Under the pieces are notes generated by a model. That model was not told the origin of the DNA. It did not search any database and worked only from the letters and a program-made list of their open reading frames with translations. Positions 49,850-58,149 of a stretch of 64,000 bases of DNA are shown here, in pieces (position 1 is the stretch's first letter; each line of letters starts with the position of its first letter). Position numbers and translations under genes: made by a program. Source of the DNA: Pseudohalioglobus lutimaris (lineage in GTDB: Bacteria; Pseudomonadota; Gammaproteobacteria; Pseudomonadales; Halieaceae); NCBI RefSeq assembly GCF_002866825.1, contig NZ_PKUS01000007.1:124001-188000 (forward strand), read 5' to 3'.

Positions 49850-50247
49850 TGAACCTGTCAGCGGAACAGATCTGCAACGCGCTCCCGAAAGGTCGGCGTA
49901 TCCGTGGCGACCAGTACAAGGCTTGCTGCCCCGCGCACGATGACAACTCCCCATCACTGAGCATTACCCAGAAGTCCGACAGGGTGTTGCTGAAGTGCTG
50001 GTCGGGTTGTTCGCAGGAGGAAGTGCTGGGTGCGCTGCAGGGTAGGGGGCTGTGGCCCAAACCCAGAGAGAAGTCTGGCTCAGCGGCCCCGTTCTATACC
50101 AAGGATGAGTTGGATTGGGCGCATCTCTGGTGCCTGACCTACCGCGACAACGTGAAGAAAGGCTACAAGCCCAGCCCTGAGGAAGATGCCAAGTTCAGGA
50201 AATACTCTGATCTTTGCTATCGGGAGGGTGTGGCCTATGTCAGCTAA
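49849..50247 (+). CDS. CHC2 zinc-finger primase-like protein (zinc domain only)
   Basis: 132 aa. DnaG/TOPRIM-type primases begin with a CHC2 zinc ribbon; here the ligand pattern is C27-x2-H30 (CPAHDDNSPSLSI) and C50-x3-C54 (LLKCWSGCSQEEVL). The catalytic TOPRIM part is absent: the remaining 75 residues are Lys/Tyr/Glu-rich and unlike it. It could be a stand-alone origin-binding adaptor that works with the ATPase encoded next, or a remnant. Coupled to both neighbours. Confidence 0.75.
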   Translation: MNLSAEQICNALPKGRRIRGDQYKACCPAHDDNSPSLSITQKSDRVLLKCWSGCSQEEVLGALQGRGLWPKPREKSGSAAPFYTKDELDWAHLWCLTYRDNVKKGYKPSPEEDAKFRKYSDLCYREGVAYVS

Positions 50248-51367
50248 TCCAGATAAGTCGCTGGATGAGAAGCTGTTTGTTTTTGGTGAGATCACCGATG
50301 ACCAGTTGGCTGCGGCAATGGGTGCTGGTGCGATCCGTCAGCGGAAGATACCACCAGAAGACTATCTGTTTACCAATGAGCAGGGTGGAGGCATCTTCAG
50401 TACCGTTGATTTCTGCCAGATCGTCGGTGGGACTGGGGCAGGGAAGACGCTATTTACCATACCCCTCGCTGTCGCCGTGGCCGCTGGCAGGGACTTCCTT
50501 GGCTGGAAGTGTACCCGTGCAAGGCGGGTGATTTACTTCGATGGTGAACTCGCTGAGATAACAATTCAGGAGCGACTGGAATTGGCGGTCAGTCAGTTGA
50601 CTGAAGTAGAGCAGGCACTGGTCAGTAAAAACCTGTTCGTCTTTAACCGTGAATCCATGCTCACCGATCTTGGTATAGAGCTTGAGCCTTTGGACAGCGT
50701 TAAGGGTCGGGAGCAGGTTGAGTACCTGGTGGATGCCTTTGGCGCAGAGGCGGCGATGTTTGATTCAAGATTCTGTCTGCTCGCAGCGGATATGAAGGAA
50801 TCAGGCTCCATGCCAACGGCCCTCATTCTGTCTCTACGGAGTCGGAAGGTATTTGATATGTGGCTGCATCATCATGGCAAGGATGCCACCAAAGGTGGTT
50901 ACGGTGACAAGACAGCCGAGTTCCTGATGGACACCAATATCGAACTGTCCACTATTGATGGCGATCACCGTTTGGAGTTGAAGTTCCAGAAGAAGCGCAA
51001 GCAAAAGCCTATCAGTGAATCGCTGTATGCGGATATTGCGATTGAGCATAGCGCGGGTGAGTGGTTCAAGGCAGGCGAGGTGCCGAAAGACCGCAAGGGC
51101 ACAGCCACTCACAGCAATGAGTCTCTGGTGATGAAGGCAATGGTGGCGCTCAACATACGCCGCCAGGACATTACCGACGATCTGGGAATGCACTACATCC
51201 CCCGCGAAGCTGTCAGGGAGTACCTGATGGATAACGGGTTTTTTGAGCGCACTCCTACGGGTGTCATGGAGAAGCCAGACCGCACGGCGATAAATAAAGC
51301 GATCAGGAACCTTCTGGGCGAGAAGCTGGAAGGCGACAGCAAACAACTGAGGATCTTAAAGAAATGA
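50237..51367 (+). CDS. RepA-like AAA ATPase (replicative helicase type)
   Basis: 376 aa from ATG 50237, with GGAGGG at 50224-50229; an in-frame ATG at 50186 lies inside the primase fragment. Walker A GGTGAGKT is at 64-71, Walker B VIYFDGE has D102, and a conserved HHHGKDATKGGYGD segment is near 215-228. RecA-fold AAA_25/RepA family helicases load at origins of plasmids, phages and satellites. A C-terminal winged-helix-like region follows. With the zinc protein it forms the replication module, next to the iteron array. Confidence 0.8.
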   Translation: MSANPDKSLDEKLFVFGEITDDQLAAAMGAGAIRQRKIPPEDYLFTNEQGGGIFSTVDFCQIVGGTGAGKTLFTIPLAVAVAAGRDFLGWKCTRARRVIYFDGELAEITIQERLELAVSQLTEVEQALVSKNLFVFNRESMLTDLGIELEPLDSVKGREQVEYLVDAFGAEAAMFDSRFCLLAADMKESGSMPTALILSLRSRKVFDMWLHHHGKDATKGGYGDKTAEFLMDTNIELSTIDGDHRLELKFQKKRKQKPISESLYADIAIEHSAGEWFKAGEVPKDRKGTATHSNESLVMKAMVALNIRRQDITDDLGMHYIPREAVREYLMDNGFFERTPTGVMEKPDRTAINKAIRNLLGEKLEGDSKQLRILKK

Positions 51368-51378
51368 AGGAGAAAAAC

Positions 51379-51633
51379 ATGATCGACAAAGACCTTGAAG
51401 AGGTGAAAGAGGTAGTCGAAACCCTGACGGAGATACCGTTCAAACACCTAACTGACTGTGACAGGCTGCGGGTGAAGTTCTTCCTGCGGCTACACCAGGC
51501 GGTGAAGGAGGGCACTGCCGGGACACCATCGGCAGACCCAGCGGATAGCTCAGCGGAGACGCGGCTACTCAAGCGATACCTACTGACGGGGCCAACGGGC
51601 TACAACCCCAAGGGTTATAAAGACATTCACTGA
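51379..51633 (+). CDS. Small acidic-basic protein of 84 aa
   Basis: The frame opens at 51364, but ATG 51379 is preceded by AAGGAG at 51367-51372 with ideal spacing. Helical N-terminal half (DLEEVKEVVETLTEIPFKHL), then DRLRVKFFLRLHQAVKEG and a Pro/Ser-rich tail. No family recognised. It overlaps the ATPase stop region and is probably cotranscribed with the replication genes. Confidence 0.55.
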   Translation: MIDKDLEEVKEVVETLTEIPFKHLTDCDRLRVKFFLRLHQAVKEGTAGTPSADPADSSAETRLLKRYLLTGPTGYNPKGYKDIH

Positions 51634-51951
51634 GGATAACTCAGGCCTCTCTTATGCCCGATCCAGTGCGAGTGATCCAGTGATCCACCCCCTAGGGGGG
51701 GGGGTGAATCGCATCACTGTGGAATCATTGGAGAATCACTAACCGCATCACTCCCAAACCCAATAGCAGCAAGGGATTGAGCCTGATCCATGATCGCAGC
51801 GAATCACTACCGAATCACTCTACCGAATCACAGTGCCGAATCACTAACCGAATCACTCTAAAACCAATACCGTTATTCATTTAATCAATGCGTATAGACA
51901 CCGTCATTGATTTGGTGAATGATACAGGCAAGTGTATTAACTGTGATGAAT
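51634..51951. other. Non-coding region with iteron-like array: candidate replication origin or packaging site
   Basis: About 318 bases without a credible gene between the replication module and TerS. Contents in order: a tandem pair of AGTGATCC (51671-51686), a palindromic C5-TA-G10 tract (51688-51704), scattered AATCACT/GCATCACT copies (51711-51752), then a regular array of CGAATCAC units starting at 51800, 51811, 51824, 51837 and 51849. An AT-rich stretch follows at 51858-51890. Iterons plus an AT-rich flank beside a Rep ATPase suggest an origin; position beside terminase genes equally allows a pac or cos recognition site. Confidence 0.6.
51800..51857 (+). repeat. Five-copy CGAATCAC direct-repeat array
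   Basis: Units begin at 51800, 51811, 51824, 51837 and 51849, spaced 11, 13, 13 and 12 bases, close to one DNA turn. Consensus is roughly CCGAATCACT followed by a short variable spacer. Repeats are too short and too close together to be a CRISPR array. All units have the same orientation. Confidence 0.8.
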
Positions 51952-52368
51952 ATGACTGACAAGACCAACGTTTTTGCGATGAAGACGCGATCTTCCCGAA
52001 AGCCTGGCCCCAAGCCTGGTACCCGCCATAGTGGAATGTTCCGCAGAGGCGAGGACCCTAGAAGGCACGTTCCCGACCAATCCCGATCCAGAGTGAGGAA
52101 GCAAGTGGAAGAGCTATGCAAAGAACACGCAGAAGACGCTGTAGAGTTCCTCAGCGGCCTCCTGGGCGACGATACGGCACCGATGAAGGAAAGGGTAGAG
52201 GCTGCACGGCAGCTCCTTGATAGAGGCTTTGGTCAGCCAGTGAGCAGGGTTCTGATGGCTAGTGTAGGCGAGGGCAACCAGTCCCCGTCAGAGATGAGCC
52301 TTGACCAGTTAATGCAGAAGGCTGGTGCCCTGCTCGAGCATCAGGGGGACATCGTCGATGAGCAATAG
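51952..52368 (+). CDS. Small terminase subunit-like protein (DUF5681 type)
   Basis: 138 aa from ATG 51952; ATGs at 51946 and 51919 are in frame and none has a good RBS. Basic N-terminus with RSSRKPGPKPGTRHSGMFRRGEDPRR, resembling the Gly/Lys-rich DUF5681 start of proteins encoded beside phage terminases. The helical part ends in the typical VEAARQLLDRGFGQP. Arginines are unusual: 8 of 14 use AGA/AGG. Position immediately downstream of the repeat array and upstream of TerL fits a DNA-recognition subunit. Confidence 0.6.
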   Translation: MTDKTNVFAMKTRSSRKPGPKPGTRHSGMFRRGEDPRRHVPDQSRSRVRKQVEELCKEHAEDAVEFLSGLLGDDTAPMKERVEAARQLLDRGFGQPVSRVLMASVGEGNQSPSEMSLDQLMQKAGALLEHQGDIVDEQ

Positions 52369-52443
52369 ATGTGTAGGCCGATGTTGTTGCCCGCTATTGC
52401 TGGGCTCAGAGGTAATTGAGGGTAATACTGGAGGTAAACGGTG

Positions 52444-52830
52444 ATGATGCCTAGCCTGACAGTGGCAGATCCCTCACACCGGGGAAGAGGGAAAGCAACG
52501 GAACCAAGAAGACACCCCCGGCATCGACTTGAGATTGATTGCTCATTGCAGTGCAAGACCACCCCCCAAATTTCTACAAATTCAGGAAATTGCCTAAACA
52601 CCCCCTTTGAACCCCTCAATCCACAGCGTAAAGCCACCGATGAGACTCTAGATTCAACGATAAGGACTAACCCTTTGTCCGTGGATGGTATGAGTCTAGC
52701 GTCCCTTAGAGTGGGTTTCTGGCTGCTTCTTGCCACGATTGCTGGTTCGCGGCGTGAAGCTGTCTATGATGCTTTGCCTCTATTTCTGAGCGCGGTTTGT
52801 CGGGGTGCTATGGCGCGGAGTGCCCGATGA
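52444..52830 (+). CDS. Possible small protein upstream of terminase (doubtful)
   Basis: 128 aa from ATG 52444, with GGAGG at 52430-52434 and a stop overlapping the TerL start in ATGA fashion, both arguing for translation. Against it, the composition between 52500 and 52700 looks non-coding, with Pro/Thr/Ser-rich sequence and no recognisable fold. If not translated, 52369-52826 is a 458-base leader containing three GGTAA repeats (52411, 52421, 52433). Confidence 0.3.
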   Translation: MMPSLTVADPSHRGRGKATEPRRHPRHRLEIDCSLQCKTTPQISTNSGNCLNTPFEPLNPQRKATDETLDSTIRTNPLSVDGMSLASLRVGFWLLLATIAGSRREAVYDALPLFLSAVCRGAMARSAR

Positions 52831-54368
52831 GCGAGATGAATACATCCGACCCGCAGGGTCTCCTTCAGGAACTGAAGCGCAGAAAGGATGCGCTGGATAG
52901 CCTGGCGGGTTTTAGGGAGTTCATGCACCCCTCGGGTCATGTGGACTTCCAGTTTCCCCACGCCGAGCACCATGAAATCATGGCTGCAGCGTTTGAGCGT
53001 GTAATGCGGGGCGAAACCCTGCGCTTAATGCTCATGTTGCCGTTTGCCAGTGCTAAATCCACGTTGCTTATACAGTTTGCGCTCTGGTGGCTGGCGAGAA
53101 ACCCCTATCACCATATTTTGCGCGTATCAGCCACTCAAAGTCTGTCGGAACGGTTTGCGAGGCGCTGTAGAGCTGCAATACAGGAAAAAGAGTTCAACAT
53201 GCTCTCCGGCACCACCTTGTCCAGCGATGTGCAGAGTGTGGCTAACTTCGCCACGACTGCCGGTGGTGGTATCACCTCTGCGGGTGTTGGCACTTCAATC
53301 ATCGGACTTCGTTCTAACCTGAACCTATTGGATGACCCTGTAGCGAGTTGGGAACAGGCTCACAGTGAATCCCAGAGACAGGCACAGATAGATTGGTACT
53401 TCAGCGAAATGCGCTCCCGCCTTGTCCCCGGCGCACCGGAAATCATTGTTTCAACCCGCTGGCACCATGACGACTTGATGGGGCATATCCTCCGCTCTGA
53501 GGAAGCTGACACTTGGACAATTCTTCGTATTCCTATGGAATGTGATGACCCCGCAACGGACCCATTAGGTAGAGCGTTCGGAGAACGGATGTGGCCTGAG
53601 TGGTATACCGAGCAAATGGTGATGGAAGCCAAACGCGACCCCGAAAGGTGGAGTGGTTCTTTTCAACAAACCCCATTGCGGACGGAAGGTGATTTCCTCA
53701 ATCCTGACGACTTTGAAATCATCGAGGAAGCACCGGAAAACATGGGCCGATACGGTGCCCTTGATTTAGCAATGACGGAAAAACAGTCTGCAGACGCTAC
53801 GGTGATCGGCTGCGCGGGTATGGATGCTGATGGGAACCTGATTATTCTGGATATGCAGTGGGACCGCTGCTCACCGGAAAAAACACTGGAAAACCTCATC
53901 CAAGCGCATGAGAAGTGGAAGTTTTCCGAATGCTTGGTCGAGGACTCACCTGCCGAGAAGGTTTTCAGGGATTTAGCGCATAAATACTTCCGCATGAACG
54001 GCAAAATCATCCCCCTGATGAAAATGCCGACCCGTGGACGCGACAAGATGCAACGGGCGCAGTCTTTCAGGGGTTTGGCGAAGATGGGCACCGTCAAACT
54101 GCTCAGAGGCCCATGGAATGCTGACTTTATCCGTGAATGTACCGAATTCCCCTATGGCAAGCACGATGACGCCGTAGACGTTGCCGCTTTGTTCGGTCAA
54201 CGGGCTGCAAAGATGTCCACCCACACCAGCGTTAAACCCATGAAGCGCCCCATGCGGTTTGCAACCCAATTGGGTGAAGACGGAAGGGCGTATACGACAC
54301 AAACCCTTGATGAACTCTGGGAAGAGAATGATGACGTCAGTTGGCGTGAAAAATTAGTGAGGATATGA
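52827..54368 (+). CDS. Phage terminase large subunit
   Basis: 513 aa from ATG 52827 (GGAG at 52817-52820). ATPase domain: P72-F-A-S-A-K-S-T79, the Walker A variant common in this TerL group, and Walker B LLDDP with D169/D170. C-terminal RNase-H-like nuclease: D313 (GALDLAMT), D373 (VEDSPAEK) and D447/D448 (HDDAVDVA). All parts are complete, so the motor and nuclease should be active. It packages DNA into preformed procapsids, yet no portal or capsid gene follows. It begins a chain of overlapping genes. Confidence 0.93.
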   Translation: MSEMNTSDPQGLLQELKRRKDALDSLAGFREFMHPSGHVDFQFPHAEHHEIMAAAFERVMRGETLRLMLMLPFASAKSTLLIQFALWWLARNPYHHILRVSATQSLSERFARRCRAAIQEKEFNMLSGTTLSSDVQSVANFATTAGGGITSAGVGTSIIGLRSNLNLLDDPVASWEQAHSESQRQAQIDWYFSEMRSRLVPGAPEIIVSTRWHHDDLMGHILRSEEADTWTILRIPMECDDPATDPLGRAFGERMWPEWYTEQMVMEAKRDPERWSGSFQQTPLRTEGDFLNPDDFEIIEEAPENMGRYGALDLAMTEKQSADATVIGCAGMDADGNLIILDMQWDRCSPEKTLENLIQAHEKWKFSECLVEDSPAEKVFRDLAHKYFRMNGKIIPLMKMPTRGRDKMQRAQSFRGLAKMGTVKLLRGPWNADFIRECTEFPYGKHDDAVDVAALFGQRAAKMSTHTSVKPMKRPMRFATQLGEDGRAYTTQTLDELWEENDDVSWREKLVRI

Positions 54369-54802
54369 ATATGCAAAATGAGGAAGAGATACTCCGCGAG
54401 ATACAAGTCACTGCACAACGGCTGTACCCCGGTCGAGGCTGGGACCAGCTCAGCCCTCAAGAGCAGGAGGCTGTCTATCGAAGTTATTCCGGCGAGCGCG
54501 ATGTTGCGGGAAACATGATTGCTCAAGGGCAGAGGACGATGAACAACGCCGGTAAGACGGTCGGTCCCTCACGGATCTACGTCAACAACCCGTGGGAAAG
54601 TTTGGCAGGTGGTTTGCAGGCTGGAATTGGAATCAGCATGGCGAACCGAGCCAACAAACAAGAGTCGTTAGGACGAAAAGCGAATGCCGATATGCTGACC
54701 CGCCGTGACGCACTGGATCGGGAAGACCGGCAGTCAGAGGCAAGGCGAGAGGAAGAGCGCCGCAGAGAGTGGCTCAGCGCCATTCTGGGAGGTCGACAGT
54801 GA
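54365..54802 (+). CDS. Virion-operon protein of unknown function, 145 aa
   Basis: ATGA overlap with the TerL stop. Acidic N-terminal helix (EEEILREIQVTAQRLYP), a Gly-rich middle (PWESLAGGLQAGIGISMANRAN) and a very charged C-terminal helix (RREEERRREWLSAIL). The Gly-rich amphipathic middle is reminiscent of small internal virion proteins, but I cannot name a family. Too small to be a portal. Confidence 0.65.
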   Translation: MNMQNEEEILREIQVTAQRLYPGRGWDQLSPQEQEAVYRSYSGERDVAGNMIAQGQRTMNNAGKTVGPSRIYVNNPWESLAGGLQAGIGISMANRANKQESLGRKANADMLTRRDALDREDRQSEARREEERRREWLSAILGGRQ

Positions 54803-55683
54803 ACACTCAGAATCTGATTCAAGAGTACAGCTATTTGCTCGCAAGCATTGAGCGCCAGGCAGCAATGGGCAAGGAGGCACCGCCGCAAGTCCTGAGCAGG
54901 ATGAACGCACTCTATTCTCGGGCAGCGGCAATGCTTTCCCCTGCAGAACAGCAGCAGGCACTGCAGGCAGTGGAGTCACTGAAGGCAGAACACCATGCCG
55001 CCTTTAACGCGCAAGAATCTCAAGCGGCGGCAAAGCAACAGGGCTATTACGCCAACAAGCTCGCGCAGGACACGGTAGGACTGGACTGGCACCAAGTCGA
55101 AGCAGCCGCCAAGGGCAAGGCGTTTCCCCGCAAGGGTGCAGGCACCGGCAAGATTCAAGCCTATGAGAGAACCGTCAAACAAGCCACCCAGATGCTCGGC
55201 AAGCCCAACATGACCCGCAAGCAGTTTGAGAATACCGTTGCGCGTTATGACGAGTTAAATCAGGCGCGGGGTGAGAAACAAGCTGACGATTACCTGGCGA
55301 AGCAGTTTGGCGAACGCGCACAACACGCAAAGCAGATTATTACCGATTACGAGAAGTCCGGTATTGGCCTGAAGGTCGGCTTGGCAGAGCGTAGAGGCAT
55401 GGATACGGATCACTACGTTGAACCCTCTGAAGACCTGCAGATGCGAGCGCAAATTGCTACCGCTGCCGCAGAGACTGCCCTGCAGGACGAAGGAACACGC
55501 AGCTACCTGACTTCATCGGACAGCATTGACCCCGATTATCTGGAGTCTGAACACATGACCGGGGATATTGCCCGAGCCATGCAAGCGCATGAAATGGCAG
55601 CGGAGCAGCAGGAAATCGAAAACCATTCTGAGGCCGAATACGACATAGAGGATGAGGAAGATGTCCGAATACAATCTTACTGA
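54799..55683 (+). CDS. Helical virion-operon protein, 294 aa
   Basis: GTG 54799 overlaps the previous stop and follows GGGAGGT at 54787-54793; the frame is open to 54769. Almost wholly alpha-helical, rich in Ala, Gln, Glu and Lys with few hydrophobic clusters, and a very acidic C-terminus (EIENHSEAEYDIEDEEDV). Such composition occurs in scaffolding proteins and in internal/ejection proteins. No family is recognised and no catalytic motif is visible. Confidence 0.62.
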   Translation: MNTQNLIQEYSYLLASIERQAAMGKEAPPQVLSRMNALYSRAAAMLSPAEQQQALQAVESLKAEHHAAFNAQESQAAAKQQGYYANKLAQDTVGLDWHQVEAAAKGKAFPRKGAGTGKIQAYERTVKQATQMLGKPNMTRKQFENTVARYDELNQARGEKQADDYLAKQFGERAQHAKQIITDYEKSGIGLKVGLAERRGMDTDHYVEPSEDLQMRAQIATAAAETALQDEGTRSYLTSSDSIDPDYLESEHMTGDIARAMQAHEMAAEQQEIENHSEAEYDIEDEEDVRIQSY

Positions 55684-56527
55684 ACGCGAAAGACAGGCCA
55701 GAGCCAACGCCGACAGATTAAACGCAATACTCTCCCAGTCCAGCATTTCCGAGGGCAGTAGAGCCGCAGAGATCCGCGCCAGGGAGCAGGCAGCCGCCAG
55801 ACTCCAGGCACAACGTACAGCAGCCGACCAGGCTGAATTCGACGCCGCGCTGGCAATGAAATATGGCGGCGGCCCATTCCGCGGTGCATCCATGGAAGCC
55901 CAGACGCTTAATGCTCTCTGGAAACAGGCCGAGGCACAGGGCATGAGCCGGGAGCAGTTCCAGGCGGAGATCGCCCAGCAGCGCGCCCAGCGACCGACAA
56001 GCGTCAGCACACCCCAGGGCACCTATACCAACCCCGGGTTGGACTTGTCCTTTATGGGCGTCACTCCCAAGGGGAGCACCCCGGAAGGTTTCACCCCGAA
56101 GAACCCGACCGAGGGCGCCAAGCGCGGCCAGTACACGGTGGGCACTATGGAAGCCCTGGATGCCCAGGCACCGGACTACACCCCCGGGCCAGTGGAGTCG
56201 CTCGCCAATGAATACCTGCCGGATTCTCTGAAGGGTTTCATGCAGTCGGGCGAGTACCGCGAAGCCAACGCTACTGCGGATGAATGGGCAAGGACGTTGG
56301 TATTCCTGCGTTCCGGCGCTACCGCTCGCCAGGAAGAGGTGGACGCTGCCAAGCAGAACTACTGGCCGCAACCAGGTGATGACGATGCGGATGTGACCAG
56401 GAAAAAACGACTACGCACGGAAGCCATGCTGTCAGCGCGAAAGGCCTACATCGACAAGCAGCAAGTCCCTGAGGGCGTCGATTTTATCTTTAACGCTGCT
56501 ACCGGGAAACTGGAGCCAGTAAAATGA
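55661..56527 (+). CDS. Putative ejection/internal virion protein, 288 aa
   Basis: ATG 55661 lies inside the previous gene's end (22-base overlap) after GAGGATGAGG. N-terminal coiled helix (ERERQARANADRLNAIL) and Pro/Gly/Thr-rich linker. The C-terminal module at about 186-270 has TLVFLRSGATARQEEVDAAK then NYWPQPGDDDADVTRKK. This block matches a pattern I know from podovirus and siphovirus ejection-type proteins (a helix with RxxSGA, then Y-x-P-x-PGD and a basic helix). Assignment is by motif memory only. Confidence 0.55.
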   Translation: MSEYNLTERERQARANADRLNAILSQSSISEGSRAAEIRAREQAAARLQAQRTAADQAEFDAALAMKYGGGPFRGASMEAQTLNALWKQAEAQGMSREQFQAEIAQQRAQRPTSVSTPQGTYTNPGLDLSFMGVTPKGSTPEGFTPKNPTEGAKRGQYTVGTMEALDAQAPDYTPGPVESLANEYLPDSLKGFMQSGEYREANATADEWARTLVFLRSGATARQEEVDAAKQNYWPQPGDDDADVTRKKRLRTEAMLSARKAYIDKQQVPEGVDFIFNAATGKLEPVK

Positions 56528-58149
56528 GAATTTACGTTGATGGAAAAGTCGTCGAATTCCCCGACGGCACACCCCAGGAAGAAATCGAAAAAGCCCTGGT
56601 CAGTTTCCGCAGGCCTGACGACGGCACTGCCTGGATGGAAGACTACAGCGCCGCGAATGAAGTAGGTGCTAAAGAGGCGGCATTGATTGGTGCTGGCCGG
56701 ACGGTGGACAAATTCGCCACGGGCGTCACTGACTTGTTTGCCGGTGATGCCGAGCAGGCCCAGACCGCGAATGAGCAGGCCCAGGCCGACCAGGCCTATG
56801 CACAACTGCAGGACAAGCATCCCGTCGCCACTACGGTGGGCGAGATTGCAGGCTATGCGCCCTCTGGCATGATTCCCGGCGGTGCTGCCGTCCAGGTGGC
56901 TGTCGGCGGCCTGACAGGTGCCGCCATGTACAACAACCCGGAGGATCGCACCAAACAAGGCGTCATTGACGCGGCTATCAGCGCCGTCCCTTATGGTGCT
57001 GGCCGATTACTGAAAAAGAGCATGGGCGCCAATACTGGACGCTTGGCGAGCCGCGCTGATGACCTGGGCTGGCAACTCACCCCAGCGGAGAAGCTCAACG
57101 CCAGCGCACTGCGTCGCCTTGAAGCCAGCATGGAGTCCTTCCCCCCGACGGCTGGCCCCATCCGTAAAATGAAACAGCCCCGCCAGGCAGCAATGAACCG
57201 CGTTGCACTGGAGGCCATTGGCGAGAGCGGCGACGACTTCGCCGACGATGCGCTACTGGCAGCCCGGGCAAGACTGGGCGAGGTATTCGATACCACTATC
57301 AGGGGCAATACATTTGAGATCGACAACGCTTTCCTGAAGTCGCTCGCTGAAACAGAGGGCGCAGCAAAGTCCGGTCTGCTGGGCGGCGGCAATACGAGCA
57401 AGATTGTCGATAACATCCTGGACGTTGCCGCAAAGGGTGATGGCAAGGTCGCTGGCGATACCCTGCAGCAATGGCGCACGACACTGCAAACGGCGGCCCA
57501 TAAAGCCTACCGCTCCGACACCGCGACCAAGGAATATGCCGACGCACTCGACGCAATGGTGAACTCCATCGACGACCTGGTGGAGCGCACCCTGCCTGGT
57601 GACGACCTCAAGGCCTGGAAGCTGGCCCGTAAACAATGGACGGCAGTGAAAAAGCTGGAGAAATCCAAAGCGATCCACGAATCCGGCGATGTCTCCGGGC
57701 GCAAGCTGGCAAACAGCCTGATGTCCCAGGACACCCAGGGCTATTACCGTGGCGCGAACAAGTCTGACCTTTACGACGCCGCGAGACTGAGTAAAGCCTA
57801 TCCCCCCATGCCGGACTCTGGCACCGCGTCCCGGGCATCCATTCCCATGATGATGATGACGCCACCGGCCTACCTGGCTGGGGGTAATCTGGCCGCCAGG
57901 GCTTACGCCAACCCAAAGGCTGCAGCGCATTGGGGCGCTGTGGCTGGCCGCGCTGCCACACAGTCGGAACCGGCACCCAACAGTCCCCAGGCGTTTATGC
58001 AGGCCGCAACAGGCGGCGGCACAGCCCAGGCCTTATCCAGGGACAACCGTCAGCGGCAGATGCTGGAATTAATGAATGGTTCACTGAATCCCACGACAAA
58101 CCTGTATGCACAGATGCTGAATCAATTCCGACGCGAGGAAGAAAAATGA
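56524..58149 (+). CDS. Putative large ejection/internal virion protein, 541 aa
   Basis: ATGA overlap with the upstream gene. The N-terminus MRIYVDGKVVEFPDGTPQEEI is the short beta-module often found at the start of phage internal proteins. Gly/Ala-rich, membrane-active-looking segments lie at about 104-137 (TVGEIAGYAPSGMIPGGAAV) and 440-475 (PMMMMTPPAYLAGGNLAARA), with a long alpha-helical region between. This resembles proteins ejected with DNA to form a conduit. No lysozyme or transglycosylase motif seen. Largest gene of the element after TerL. Confidence 0.55.
   Translation: MRIYVDGKVVEFPDGTPQEEIEKALVSFRRPDDGTAWMEDYSAANEVGAKEAALIGAGRTVDKFATGVTDLFAGDAEQAQTANEQAQADQAYAQLQDKHPVATTVGEIAGYAPSGMIPGGAAVQVAVGGLTGAAMYNNPEDRTKQGVIDAAISAVPYGAGRLLKKSMGANTGRLASRADDLGWQLTPAEKLNASALRRLEASMESFPPTAGPIRKMKQPRQAAMNRVALEAIGESGDDFADDALLAARARLGEVFDTTIRGNTFEIDNAFLKSLAETEGAAKSGLLGGGNTSKIVDNILDVAAKGDGKVAGDTLQQWRTTLQTAAHKAYRSDTATKEYADALDAMVNSIDDLVERTLPGDDLKAWKLARKQWTAVKKLEKSKAIHESGDVSGRKLANSLMSQDTQGYYRGANKSDLYDAARLSKAYPPMPDSGTASRASIPMMMMTPPAYLAGGNLAARAYANPKAAAHWGAVAGRAATQSEPAPNSPQAFMQAATGGGTAQALSRDNRQRQMLELMNGSLNPTTNLYAQMLNQFRREEEK

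Noticed and set aside
51671-51857. Repeat array considered as CRISPR
   Set aside because: Units are about 8-10 bases with 2-5-base gaps, far too short for repeats and spacers, and no cas gene is present. Iterons fit better.
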